Shown here in pieces: positions 35,678-44,422 of a stretch of 64,000 bases of DNA. Origin of the DNA: Thalassospira sp. MCCC 1A01148 (lineage in GTDB: Bacteria > Pseudomonadota > Alphaproteobacteria > Rhodospirillales > Thalassospiraceae); NCBI RefSeq assembly GCF_001613795.1, contig NZ_LPVZ01000021.1:1-64000 (forward strand), given 5' to 3'. The translations under genes and the position numbers were made by a program. Position 1 is the first letter of the stretch. Each line of letters begins with the position of its first letter. Below the pieces are notes generated by a model. It was not told where the DNA came from and did no database searches. It saw only the letters and a list, made by a program, of their open reading frames with translations.

Positions 35678-38600
35678 ATGGTCAAACGCATGCTTATCGA
35701 TGCAACGCACGCGGAAGAAAGCCGCGTCGTTGTTATTCATGGAAATCGCCTAGAAGAATACGACGTCGAAACTTCGACGAAAAAACAAATCAAGGGTAAT
35801 ATCTATCTTGCGAAAGTCACGCGGGTAGAACCGTCGCTTCAGGCGGCCTTCGTTGACTATGGCGGGAACCGTCATGGTTTCCTTGCGTTTAGCGAAATCC
35901 ACTCCGACTATTATCAAATTCCGGTTGCCGACCGCGAAGCGATCGCACAGGGCCATGCCCAAAGCAACGCACAGGTCAAGGACGCCGAAATCGTCGAAGA
36001 CAATATCGGCGATGGCGACGACAGCCAGAAAAAAGAAAAGAAACCGTCCCGTTCACGTTCACGCCGCAAACCGCGCGCCAAGGACAAGGACGAGGCATCT
36101 GACACGCCAAATGCAGAATCCCCGGAAGCAGAAGCATCAACCGATGCACCTGCCCAGTCCGAGGCTGCGACAGATAACACCAGCTCTGGCGACGAAGAAG
36201 ACGCCAAGCCGCGTCGCCGTCGCCCGCGCAACCGTCGCAAGAAAAGCGATGAGGTCGAAGCATCGGGTTCCGACGCAGAAGAAAATTCGTCAACGGATGG
36301 CAACAATGACAGCGGATCGGATGGTGATGACACCCCGACCGGTGGCAATGCCGCAATGTCGGCTGAAGTCGCTGAACTTGATGTTGATATCGATGCTGAC
36401 AGCTCGGACGAGGATACCGGCAACGAGGTAACATCACTCGACGCAGAATCCGACGTTGAAGAAGACATTGAAGACCTTGGCGGTGATGACAGCGACGAGT
36501 TCGTCGAATCGCACAGCCGTCAGCTTCAGAAACGCTATAAAATTCAGGAAGTTATCAAACGCCGCCAGATCATTCTGGTTCAGGTAGTCAAGGAAGAGCG
36601 TGGCAACAAGGGTGCTGCACTTTCGACCTTCCTGTCCCTGGCCGGTCGTTATTGCGTTCTTATGCCCAATACCCCGCGTGGTGGTGGAATTTCGCGCAAG
36701 ATCACCAATGCCAAGGACCGCAAGCGTCTGAAATCCATTCTTGCAGAGCTCGAGATTCCCGATGGCATGGCCGTCATTGTCCGGACCGCCGGTTCCGAAC
36801 GGACCAAGGCAGAAATCAAGCGCGACTTTGATTATCTGATGCGCCTGTGGGATCGTATCCGCGAAACCACCCTTCAGAGCCAGGCACCGTGCCTGATTTA
36901 CGAAGAAGCCGATCTGATCAAGCGTTCCATCCGTGACCTGTATGCACGTGATGTTGATGAAGTTCTGGTCGAGGGTGACGAAGGTTACCGGGTTGCCAAA
37001 GACTTCATGAAGATGCTGATGCCGTCGCATGCCAAGCGCGTGCAGCCCTACAAGGATCAGGGTGTACCGCTGTTCCACCGTTTCCAGGTGGAAAGCCAGC
37101 TTGATGCGATGCTCAACCCGGTCGTACAGCTTAAATCCGGTGGTTATCTTGTCATCAACCCGACCGAAGCACTGGTCGCGGTTGACGTTAACTCTGGCCG
37201 TTCGACCCGCGAACGCAACATCGAAGAAACCGCTTACAAGACCAACCTTGAAGCCGCCGAGGAACTGGCACGTCAGCTGCGCCTGCGCGACCTTGCCGGT
37301 CTGATCGTTGTCGACTTCATCGACATGGAAGACCACCGCAATCAGGCATCGGTCGAGCGCAAGCTTAAAGAAGCGATGCGCAACGATCGCGCCCGTCTGC
37401 AGATTGGCCGCATCAGCCCGTTTGGCCTGCTTGAAATGTCACGCCAGCGCCTGCGCCCGTCGCTGGTCGAAAGCGCGTTTGAGGTTTGCACCCACTGCCG
37501 TGGTGTCGGTCTTGTCCGTTCGATTGAAAGTGCGGCCCTTCATCTGCTGCGCGTGATCGAGGAAGAAGGCATGCGTCGCCGCTCCGGCGCGCTGACCGTC
37601 CATGTCGCAAGTGAAGTTGCGCTTTATATCCTCAACCGCAAGCGTGATTCGCTTGGCGAAATCGAAAGCCGTTATGGCTTCAGCGTCATGATCTTTGGCG
37701 ATGACAGCCTGATTTCGCCAGACCACCGTATTGAACGCACCCGTGCGAAAAAAGGTGACGAAGCAGACGAAGCTGCACCGGTTCTTAATACCGACAGCGT
37801 GTCGCTGACCGCGATTGAAAATCCGGTTGATACCGATGACGAAGACGAAACCGAACATAACGAAGATGACGATCAGGGCGGCAAGCGCCGTCGTCGTCGC
37901 CGTCGTCGCCGTGGCCGCAATGATGACCGCGATGATCGTAACAACGATCAGCAGCAGGACGCATCAGGTGACAGCGATGATTCTTCGGATAACACGGATC
38001 GCAACAACAAAACCGACAATGACGACGATGATGACGACAGCAACCGCAAGCGCCGCCGTCGCGGCAAGCGTGGTGGTCGCCGCCGTTCGCGCCGTCAGGA
38101 CTTTGATGGCAACCGCACCCGTTCGCCCGCTGATGATCCGGCCCTGACGGCAGCACGCCGCAATCGTGATCACGAAGCACCGGACGGCACGGCAGAAGAC
38201 ACCGTGATCGACGCCGAAACCGAAGGTCAGGATGCTGACAGCTTCGAGCAGGAAGGCGTTCGTACCGGTCGGACTCGCAGCACCACGGCCCCGGCGCCTG
38301 CCCGCCCACGTCGTGATCGCAATGACAATCGTCGCAATCGCCGCGACCGTAATAACCGCCCGAACAATCAAGACGGCGACAAGGACGGTAGCAACGAGCG
38401 CGATGTGAAGAACATCCCGATCCAGAGCGGCCCTGCCCCGGAAGCACAGCCGGAAACCCCGGTTGAAGCGAAACCGGAAGCAGCAAGCTCGTCGGCCTCA
38501 GCCCCGGCTGAAGTCAGCGCACCGGCACCGAAAGAAGAAGCCCCAAAGGCAGAAACGCCAGCGGAAAAACCTTCTGAGAAGCCGGTCGAGCCAAAAGCTG

Positions 38601-38710
38601 ATGAACCCAAGAAGGCCGAACCGGCACCGGAAGCAACCCCGGCTGCCGAACCGGCAAAGGACGAAAAACCGAAGCCTAAAAAACGCGGCTGGTGGAGCCT
38701 TGGTCGCTAA
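35678..38710 (+). CDS. rne: Ribonuclease E
   Basis: A 1010-residue endoribonuclease, core of the RNA degradosome, that processes rRNA and tRNA and starts mRNA decay. The N-terminus MVKRMLIDATH and an S1 domain (from GNIYLAKVTR, about 40) are interrupted by a charged insert (about 95-285), then resume at YKIQEVIKRR. Catalytic Asp residues are in VAVDVNSGRS (near 500) and VVDFIDM (near 543); the zinc-link is CTHCRG (near 603). The C-terminal 300 residues are disordered, with Arg-rich and Pro/Ala/Glu-rich segments and a closing RGWWSLGR, as in other alphaproteobacterial RNase E. It is monocistronic, with a terminator after it. Confidence 0.98.
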   Translation: MVKRMLIDATHAEESRVVVIHGNRLEEYDVETSTKKQIKGNIYLAKVTRVEPSLQAAFVDYGGNRHGFLAFSEIHSDYYQIPVADREAIAQGHAQSNAQVKDAEIVEDNIGDGDDSQKKEKKPSRSRSRRKPRAKDKDEASDTPNAESPEAEASTDAPAQSEAATDNTSSGDEEDAKPRRRRPRNRRKKSDEVEASGSDAEENSSTDGNNDSGSDGDDTPTGGNAAMSAEVAELDVDIDADSSDEDTGNEVTSLDAESDVEEDIEDLGGDDSDEFVESHSRQLQKRYKIQEVIKRRQIILVQVVKEERGNKGAALSTFLSLAGRYCVLMPNTPRGGGISRKITNAKDRKRLKSILAELEIPDGMAVIVRTAGSERTKAEIKRDFDYLMRLWDRIRETTLQSQAPCLIYEEADLIKRSIRDLYARDVDEVLVEGDEGYRVAKDFMKMLMPSHAKRVQPYKDQGVPLFHRFQVESQLDAMLNPVVQLKSGGYLVINPTEALVAVDVNSGRSTRERNIEETAYKTNLEAAEELARQLRLRDLAGLIVVDFIDMEDHRNQASVERKLKEAMRNDRARLQIGRISPFGLLEMSRQRLRPSLVESAFEVCTHCRGVGLVRSIESAALHLLRVIEEEGMRRRSGALTVHVASEVALYILNRKRDSLGEIESRYGFSVMIFGDDSLISPDHRIERTRAKKGDEADEAAPVLNTDSVSLTAIENPVDTDDEDETEHNEDDDQGGKRRRRRRRRRGRNDDRDDRNNDQQQDASGDSDDSSDNTDRNNKTDNDDDDDDSNRKRRRRGKRGGRRRSRRQDFDGNRTRSPADDPALTAARRNRDHEAPDGTAEDTVIDAETEGQDADSFEQEGVRTGRTRSTTAPAPARPRRDRNDNRRNRRDRNNRPNNQDGDKDGSNERDVKNIPIQSGPAPEAQPETPVEAKPEAASSSASAPAEVSAPAPKEEAPKAETPAEKPSEKPVEPKADEPKKAEPAPEATPAAEPAKDEKPKPKKRGWWSLGR

Positions 38711-38731
38711 GACTGGCCAACAGAACACACG

Positions 38732-38762
38732 AAAAAGGGCTGCCCGATGGGCAGCCCTTTTT
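38732..38762 (+). terminator. Terminator between rne and the aminotransferase gene
   Basis: Stem AAAAAGGGCTGCCC/GGGCAGCCCTTTTT (38732-38745 with 38749-38762). A-run and T-run are both present, so it can serve both convergent genes. Confidence 0.9.
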
Positions 38763-38783
38763 CTTTGATCGTCTTTTGAAAGA

Positions 38784-39935
38784 TCAGCGCTTCCAGTTCT
38801 GAAGTGCTCTGACCGCACCAATCATGGTTTCTTCGCTATGCGCGAACGAGAACCGCACATAACCCTTGCCGCGCATACGATCAAAGTCCGTCCCCGGTGT
38901 CGTGGCAACGCCGGTTTCGTCGAGCATCTGTTTGCAGAAAGCTTCGCTGTCATTGGTCAGTTCGCGGACATCGGCATAAAGATAAAATGCGCCATCTGCC
39001 GGGGCAAATTTGGTAAACCCTGCCTTCGGCAACCCATCCAGCAGGATTTCACGATTGCGCGCATAGGCCGCGATATTGGCCTGCAGTTCGTCTTCGCAAT
39101 CAAACGCGGCCACCGCCGCCAGCTGCGACAATGCGGGGGCCGAGATAAACAGGTTTTGCTGCAGACATTCGACCGCACGCATCAGATCGGGCGGCACAAT
39201 CGCCCAGCCCAGACGCCAGCCGGTCATGGAAAAATATTTCGAGAAGCTGTTGATGATGATCGCTTCATCGCCGAATTCAAGCGCGGTACATTCGGCAACA
39301 TCGCCAAATGAAATGCCCTGATAGATCTCGTCACTGATCAGGCGAATGCCGTTTTGACGGCAATAGGTTGCCAGTTCACGATAGGTTTCCACATCAATCA
39401 TGCTGCCCGCCGGATTGGACGGGCTGGCAACGATCAGGCCATCAACCGGTTCATCCAGGTCACGCAACATCTGAACGGTTGGCTGATAATGGGTTTCCGG
39501 CCCGGCAGGCAGATTGATCGTATCAATACCCAGCGCACTCAGAATGTTGTGATAGGCCGGATAGCCGGGGGCGGCCATCGCAACACGGTCGCCCGCATCG
39601 AAGGCAGCCAAAAACGCCAGCACAAAGATCGACGACGATCCGCTGGCGACACAAACCCGCGCCGGATCGACCGAAACGTCAAACTTGGTTTTGTAATGTC
39701 CGGCAATGGCTTCGCGGAGCGGATCAATACCCATGGCGTTGGTATAGCCGATCAGATCAGACTCAAGCGCCTTGGCAGCAGCTTCACGCACCTTGCGCGG
39801 TGCCGGGGTTCCGGGCTGGCCGACTTCAAGGTGGTAAACAGCCTTGCCTTCCTTTTCGCGTGCATTGGCCGCGCGCATGACGTCCATGACGATAAAGGGC
39901 GAAATCGCGCCGCGAAGGGATTGTTTCAATGCCAT
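38784..39935 (-). CDS. PLP-dependent class I/II aminotransferase
   Basis: A 383-residue fold-type I aminotransferase. Cofactor residues are Asn174 (SNPAG), Asp202/Tyr205 (SDEIYQG) and the Schiff-base Lys233 in SFSKYFSMTGWRLGW. The substrate-binding Arg is likely in YVRFSFA near the C-terminus. It resembles aspartate/aromatic or alanine-type enzymes of the AspC family; the amino acid used cannot be told from sequence. AGGACC lies before ATG 39935. A hairpin separates it from the upstream ggt-like gene. Confidence 0.88.
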   Translation of the reverse strand: MALKQSLRGAISPFIVMDVMRAANAREKEGKAVYHLEVGQPGTPAPRKVREAAAKALESDLIGYTNAMGIDPLREAIAGHYKTKFDVSVDPARVCVASGSSSIFVLAFLAAFDAGDRVAMAAPGYPAYHNILSALGIDTINLPAGPETHYQPTVQMLRDLDEPVDGLIVASPSNPAGSMIDVETYRELATYCRQNGIRLISDEIYQGISFGDVAECTALEFGDEAIIINSFSKYFSMTGWRLGWAIVPPDLMRAVECLQQNLFISAPALSQLAAVAAFDCEDELQANIAAYARNREILLDGLPKAGFTKFAPADGAFYLYADVRELTNDSEAFCKQMLDETGVATTPGTDFDRMRGKGYVRFSFAHSEETMIGAVRALQNWKR

Positions 39936-39961
39936 TTGTGGGGTCCTGACATGTGTTTAGG

Positions 39962-39992
39962 AACAACAGGGCAGGATGATCCCTGCCCTGTT
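39962..39992 (-). terminator. Terminator after the ggt-like gene
   Basis: An 11-bp perfect stem AACAGGGCAGG/CCTGCCCTGTT (39965-39975 with 39982-39992), followed by TTGTTCC on the minus strand. The T-run is short, so efficiency is uncertain. Confidence 0.6.
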
Positions 39993-40005
39993 GGGTGGTC
40001 TTTGA

Positions 40006-41340
40006 CTATCGGGTTCCGGCCATGCCGCCGCCGACCGGGTCGGCCAGGAACTGGCAGCTTTCCGGATGGGGCGGCGTACCTTCAAGGCATTTGATGGCAT
40101 TGACCGAAGACGGGCCATCGGAATTCATCGCAATCCCAGATGCTGCACCGTTGCCAATCAGGTCTTCGGCCATGGTGGCAATCTGCTTGGTCGCCCCTGC
40201 CGGAGTACCCGTGCCAGCAATGCCGTAATAGTATTCCCAGACAAACGGGTTCACCATCAATGCCGGTCCCATCAGCGGGGTCGAAATCATGTTCGCGTCA
40301 CCCGCAGCAAGGTTAAGGCCAAACGCATCTGCCCCGAGCCCGGCACCAAAGGGCGTGTTCATGGTCGTCATACACGCAACTGCATTGGCCGCACGGTCAA
40401 TGACAACAAAACCACTGCGACCGGCATTGGCCTGCGCGGCCTCTGTGCCCGATGCGATATCGGCCAGATAACGGTTCAGGATATCGGCCAGTTCGCTGCC
40501 ACCGCTGATCACGTTTGCGCCAGACTTCGCGCGTGGCGGATAAGCCAGATAAAGCGTTTCGTTGCCAACCTTGACCTCGGTCGCCGTTTTCCACTGCGGA
40601 CGATAGCTGCGCATGTCGTCGGCAGTCAGCGTCCCGCCAGCTGCTTGCACTGCATTGGCAATATCTGCGCCCAGCGCACCATTATAAAATTCGCCTGGCC
40701 CTTTGACGCGCAAAGAGGTCAGAAGCGCAGCAAGGTTGACCGGGCGAATGCGATCACCCACTTCAAGCATCTTGCCATCGGGCATAAAGGTTGCGCGCAG
40801 AGCGGGGCTTGCTTCGATGCGTGCCCGGTTGGCTTCGATATCCTTGACCAGCGAGCGCGAGACCGGCACACCAAGGCGGGCATATTGTTCTGCCGCACTG
40901 ATCAGGGATCCCCACTGCAAACGGCCATAGCGTGCGCTTAGCGCATACAGGCCGCGCGGGACCGCTGGAATGGTCGTTGGCGTCTGGTCAGAGCCAGTGC
41001 GTGTCCCCGGACGCGGCCAGAAATCAAGAACTTCGACTTTTTGCGTCGCACGATCATGCACAACGCAAACACCGCCACCGCCGATTCCGGCAACCGAGGG
41101 CTTGGTCACAGTCATCGTCGCGTAAAGCGCAACAGCAGCATCGGCCGCCGTGCCACCGGCAGACAAAACATCACGCGCATTGCGAACTGCCCGTGGTTCA
41201 TCGGCGACAACGCCGCCGAAATAGCCAGAGACTGCCCCTATTTGACCAATATTTTCTGTTTCATTAGCACTACATGCGGCAAGACCGGCAGCCATTGCGA
41301 TTGCGACCGCGATCCGCCATGATGGCTTGCGCGTCGGCAC
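40006..41340 (-). CDS. Gamma-glutamyltransferase-like lipoprotein, probably inactive
   Basis: A 444-residue relative of gamma-glutamyltransferase with a lipoprotein signal (AVAIAMAAGLAAC). The large-subunit region is recognisable (GGTAADAAVAL, GIGGGGVCVVHD). The segment that normally begins the small subunit with the nucleophilic Thr (TTHxSVVD) reads RSGFVVID here, so the Thr and its His neighbour are replaced, and LDFWPRPG replaces the usual LDFRE, losing the substrate-binding Arg. Self-cleavage and transfer activity are therefore doubtful. It is shorter than the usual 560-580 residues. I choose GTG 41340, which gives an ideal 22-residue signal; an in-frame ATG at 41379 is an alternative that would bring the start to within two bases of the next gene's TTG. 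Confidence 0.78.
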   Translation of the reverse strand: MPTRKPSWRIAVAIAMAAGLAACSANETENIGQIGAVSGYFGGVVADEPRAVRNARDVLSAGGTAADAAVALYATMTVTKPSVAGIGGGGVCVVHDRATQKVEVLDFWPRPGTRTGSDQTPTTIPAVPRGLYALSARYGRLQWGSLISAAEQYARLGVPVSRSLVKDIEANRARIEASPALRATFMPDGKMLEVGDRIRPVNLAALLTSLRVKGPGEFYNGALGADIANAVQAAGGTLTADDMRSYRPQWKTATEVKVGNETLYLAYPPRAKSGANVISGGSELADILNRYLADIASGTEAAQANAGRSGFVVIDRAANAVACMTTMNTPFGAGLGADAFGLNLAAGDANMISTPLMGPALMVNPFVWEYYYGIAGTGTPAGATKQIATMAEDLIGNGAASGIAMNSDGPSSVNAIKCLEGTPPHPESCQFLADPVGGGMAGTR

Positions 41341-41380
41341 GGCACCGACTTCAGTCGAACGAAAATATGGAACGCACATT

Positions 41381-42736
41381 TTGCTCAGACGCATTATTAC
41401 TCTCACTGCCATTTTCCTTGTTGCCCTGCCTAGCACGGTTTTCGCACAGGGTCGTTCTTTTATCCGCGATACAGAGATCGAAGAAACCCTCCGGATGTAT
41501 GCCACGCCCATTTTCAGGGCAGCTGGCCTCGATCCGAGTGGCGTGTCCATTTATATCGTTTCCGACAACAGCTTGAACGCATTTGTTGCCGGGGGCCAAA
41601 AGCTTTTTATCAATACTGGGCTGTTGTTAAAAGCAGAGACTCCCGAACAGGTTATCGGCGTTATCGCCCACGAGACGGGCCACATATCCGGTGGCCATCT
41701 TTCGCGCGTCCATGACCAGCTGCGCAATGCGTCGGCAATTTCGATCCTGTCGACAATCGCTGGTGTTGCAGCCGGTGTTGCGGCGGGTCGTTCCGACGTT
41801 GGAACGGCCGCCATTCTTGGCGGTCAGAACGTGGCAACCCGTAACTTTCTTGCCTATTCGCGAACGCAGGAAAGCAGTGCAGACCAAGCCGGCGTTAAAT
41901 ACTTGACCGAAGCCGGTATTTCATCACGCGGTATGCTTGAATTCATGCAGACCCTTGAAGGTCAGGAATTGCTGAGCACATCCAGCCAGGACCCTTATCT
42001 GCGAAGCCACCCGCTTACGATTGAGCGTATTGATTTCCTTGAAAACTATGTATCGAACTCGTCGCTCAAGGAAGCCAAGGTCAGCCCGGAACTGTATGAA
42101 CGCCATGCCCGCATGCGCGCCAAGCTGTTTGCCTTTACCAGCCACATTCAAAATACCATGCGCACCTATCCCGAAAGTGACAACAGCATTTCTGCGCGCT
42201 ATGCCCGCGCGATTGCCTATTACCGGGATTCGCAACTTGATCCGGCGCTGGAACTGATTGACGGCCTGATTGCCGAGGAACCGTCCAATGCCTATTTTGA
42301 AGAGCTGAAAGGCCAGATTCTTCTGGAATTCGGCCGCGCCCGCGAGGCCATTCCCCCGCTGCAAAAATCAGTAGAGCTATCGAACGGCGCGCCGTTGATC
42401 CGGCTCCTGCTGGCGCATGCGATGATTGAAACCGGCGATGAGGCATATCTTGCCCCTGCCAAGGAAAACCTGATCGGCGCCTTGTCGCGTGAGCGCGGCA
42501 ACGCTTCCGCGTGGCGGTTCCGTGCAATCGTCGAAAACCGTTTGGGTAATGAAGGCGAAGCATCGCTTTCGCAAGCAGAATACAGCCTTCTGACCGGTGA
42601 CAGACAAGCAGCAAGTTATCACGCTGTTCAGGCGGACCGGAAACTTGATAAGGGCACCGCTGCCTGGTTACGTGCGCAAGATATTTTGCAGGCCACCAAC
42701 CCTGAGGGCATTCCGGGCAAGGATAAAGCCAATTGA
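41381..42736 (+). CDS. Periplasmic M48 metalloprotease with TPR repeats (BepA-like)
   Basis: A 451-residue exported protease. A signal peptide of about 23 residues ends at TVFAQ. The zinc motif HETGH is at 97-101, with the third ligand Glu in QESSADQAG near 164. The C-terminal half (about 255-440) is helical TPR. The arrangement matches BepA/YfgC, which handles outer-membrane protein and LPS-assembly factors. No ATG serves: the frame offers TTG 41381, which gives the ideal signal peptide MLRRIITLTAIFLV, or TTG 41327, which would overlap the divergent gene. A lipoprotein gene overlaps its stop. Confidence 0.92.
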   Translation: MLRRIITLTAIFLVALPSTVFAQGRSFIRDTEIEETLRMYATPIFRAAGLDPSGVSIYIVSDNSLNAFVAGGQKLFINTGLLLKAETPEQVIGVIAHETGHISGGHLSRVHDQLRNASAISILSTIAGVAAGVAAGRSDVGTAAILGGQNVATRNFLAYSRTQESSADQAGVKYLTEAGISSRGMLEFMQTLEGQELLSTSSQDPYLRSHPLTIERIDFLENYVSNSSLKEAKVSPELYERHARMRAKLFAFTSHIQNTMRTYPESDNSISARYARAIAYYRDSQLDPALELIDGLIAEEPSNAYFEELKGQILLEFGRAREAIPPLQKSVELSNGAPLIRLLLAHAMIETGDEAYLAPAKENLIGALSRERGNASAWRFRAIVENRLGNEGEASLSQAEYSLLTGDRQAASYHAVQADRKLDKGTAAWLRAQDILQATNPEGIPGKDKAN

Positions 42737-43428
42737 GGACGCCTGACACCCCGCCCGCCAGTTTGCGCAACACCCGAACATTTCCCGGTGCGCGACGCCT
42801 TAAATCTATGATGGTGGTGCTGGGGCTGCTGGGATCTGTGGGGCTGGCTGGCTGTACCCTTCCGGGTGCGGGTGTGGATGTCAGTGGCGACCTGAAACTG
42901 CTCTATGCGCCGTTTTCGCTAAGCAATCCACCACGTTACTGGCAGGTTCATCAGCCTCAGGACAGCAACCCGGCACCACTTGAATGGGAAGACAAGGACG
43001 GTCGCATCGCCCTTGCTGCCCGACCGGGACTTGGCGCATTCGAGATCGGCCGTCGGACCAATGTCATCGTTTTGGCCTCGCCGTTCTTGTCATTTGACTG
43101 GCAATTCAACAGTGCAGCCCAGGTGGGCGATGTCGAGCTTGTCCTTGGCTTCAGACGTCAGACGCAAGGAAGCTGGACTGAAAGCGACCTTGGATCGGGC
43201 AAACCGACGATGGACCAGGAAGTCCGTATGGCAGTTGGACAATATTCCGTGCGCTACGGCGAATGGCACCGCGAGTATTTTGATCTGTCGACATTGTATC
43301 GCCGTTATTGGCCAGATACGGCTGCGGATGAAGTTCGCCTTGTCTGGATCGGGCTTGTTTCAGGTCAGGACCATGTCGCAAGCGAGAACAGTGTCACACA
43401 TCTAACGCATATTTTACTTTCCCGTTAG
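42733..43428 (+). CDS. Putative lipoprotein, DUF3047-like
   Basis: Up to 231 residues with a lipoprotein signal: RRLKSMMVVLGLLGSVGLAGC, lipid Cys near 41. The mature part is beta-rich, with SFDWQFN and a C-terminal VRLVWIGLVSGQD segment that reminds me of DUF3047, though this is weak. The TTG at 42733 overlaps the TGA of the protease gene, giving translational coupling; ATGs at 42808/42811 would leave a signal peptide without positive charge, so a start upstream of them is needed. Function unknown; coupling to the protease suggests an envelope role. Confidence 0.72.
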   Translation: MRTPDTPPASLRNTRTFPGARRLKSMMVVLGLLGSVGLAGCTLPGAGVDVSGDLKLLYAPFSLSNPPRYWQVHQPQDSNPAPLEWEDKDGRIALAARPGLGAFEIGRRTNVIVLASPFLSFDWQFNSAAQVGDVELVLGFRRQTQGSWTESDLGSGKPTMDQEVRMAVGQYSVRYGEWHREYFDLSTLYRRYWPDTAADEVRLVWIGLVSGQDHVASENSVTHLTHILLSR

Positions 43429-43514
43429 CGACCAGATCACGTATCAACAACCATCAATTGCAATCTGGGTCAGGACCATAACGTCACCGACTGACCAAAA
43501 CAAAAGGACGCCCT

Positions 43515-44276
43515 ATGAGTTCTCATTTCACAAAGCGTTTTATTGCAGGCACCGCACTGGGTTTCGGCATGCTGTTTGGTTCCCACGCGGCACTGGCGCA
43601 AGATGCACTTAGCACCGAACAGAAGACCGAGATTGAAGGTGTTATCGAACAGTATCTGCTTGAGAACCCGGACGTTCTTTTGCGCGCTATTCAAAACGTG
43701 CAGACATGGCAGGCCAGCGAACAGGCCCGCCAGCAAGCAGAAGCCATCACGCCGGTCTGGGATGCACTGGTTGCGGACAGTTCCGTTCCCTCTGTCGGTC
43801 CGGTCGATGCCCCGGTAACCGTGATCGAATTCTTTGATTACCATTGTGGCTATTGCAAACGCGCCTTTGATGGCGTGAAGGAAATTGCCGAAAACAGTGA
43901 TGGCAAGGTCCGCACCATCTTTGTCGAATTCCCGATCCTGCGCGAAGAAAGCGGTCTTGCGGCACGTGCAGCACTGGCTGCTGCCAAGCAGGGCAAATAC
44001 ATGGAAACACACGAAGCCTTCATGACCAGCCGCGGGCTTCTTGATCAGGACCACATCAATGAACTGGCTGCCAGCGTTGGTGTTGATGTTGATCAGATGC
44101 TTGAAGATATGAAAGCCCCCGAAATCACCGGCATGATCGCGCAATACGCAGCCATGGCCCGTGCAGTCGGCATTTCAGGAACACCTGCCTTCCTGATCAA
44201 TGGCACGATGGTTTCCGGTGCTGACATGGATCGCGTCAACGCGCTGGTCGATGCCGGACTGAAAGAAGCATCCTGA
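43515..44276 (+). CDS. DsbA-family thiol:disulfide oxidoreductase
   Basis: A 253-residue periplasmic thioredoxin-fold protein. A signal peptide ends near ALAQD, a helical N-terminal segment includes IEQYLLENPDVLLRAI, and the active site is CGYC (111-114) in FFDYHCGYCKRAF. The cis-Pro loop is SGTPAF. The N-terminal segment resembles the oligomerising stalk of ScsC/Com1-type proteins, so isomerase activity is possible. It follows the lipoprotein by 86 nt. Confidence 0.92.
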   Translation: MSSHFTKRFIAGTALGFGMLFGSHAALAQDALSTEQKTEIEGVIEQYLLENPDVLLRAIQNVQTWQASEQARQQAEAITPVWDALVADSSVPSVGPVDAPVTVIEFFDYHCGYCKRAFDGVKEIAENSDGKVRTIFVEFPILREESGLAARAALAAAKQGKYMETHEAFMTSRGLLDQDHINELAASVGVDVDQMLEDMKAPEITGMIAQYAAMARAVGISGTPAFLINGTMVSGADMDRVNALVDAGLKEAS

Positions 44277-44348
44277 TCAGGGATCGCTACTGAAATACAA
44301 ACTGCCTACTTTTGCAGTTTGGTCGTTTCGAAGTTTTACCAAAAACAC

Positions 44349-44381
44349 AAAGGGCCGTTTCAATATCGAAACGGCCCTTTT
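44349..44381 (+). terminator. Terminator between dsbA-like gene and thiSG
   Basis: Stem AAAGGGCCGTTTC/GAAACGGCCCTTT (12-13 bp) between convergent genes, followed by T and preceded by A-rich sequence. It may serve both. Confidence 0.85.
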
Positions 44382-44422
44382 GCATTAAGTGTTGCAGCGA
44401 TCAAGTCGCCTGATAATCCCGG

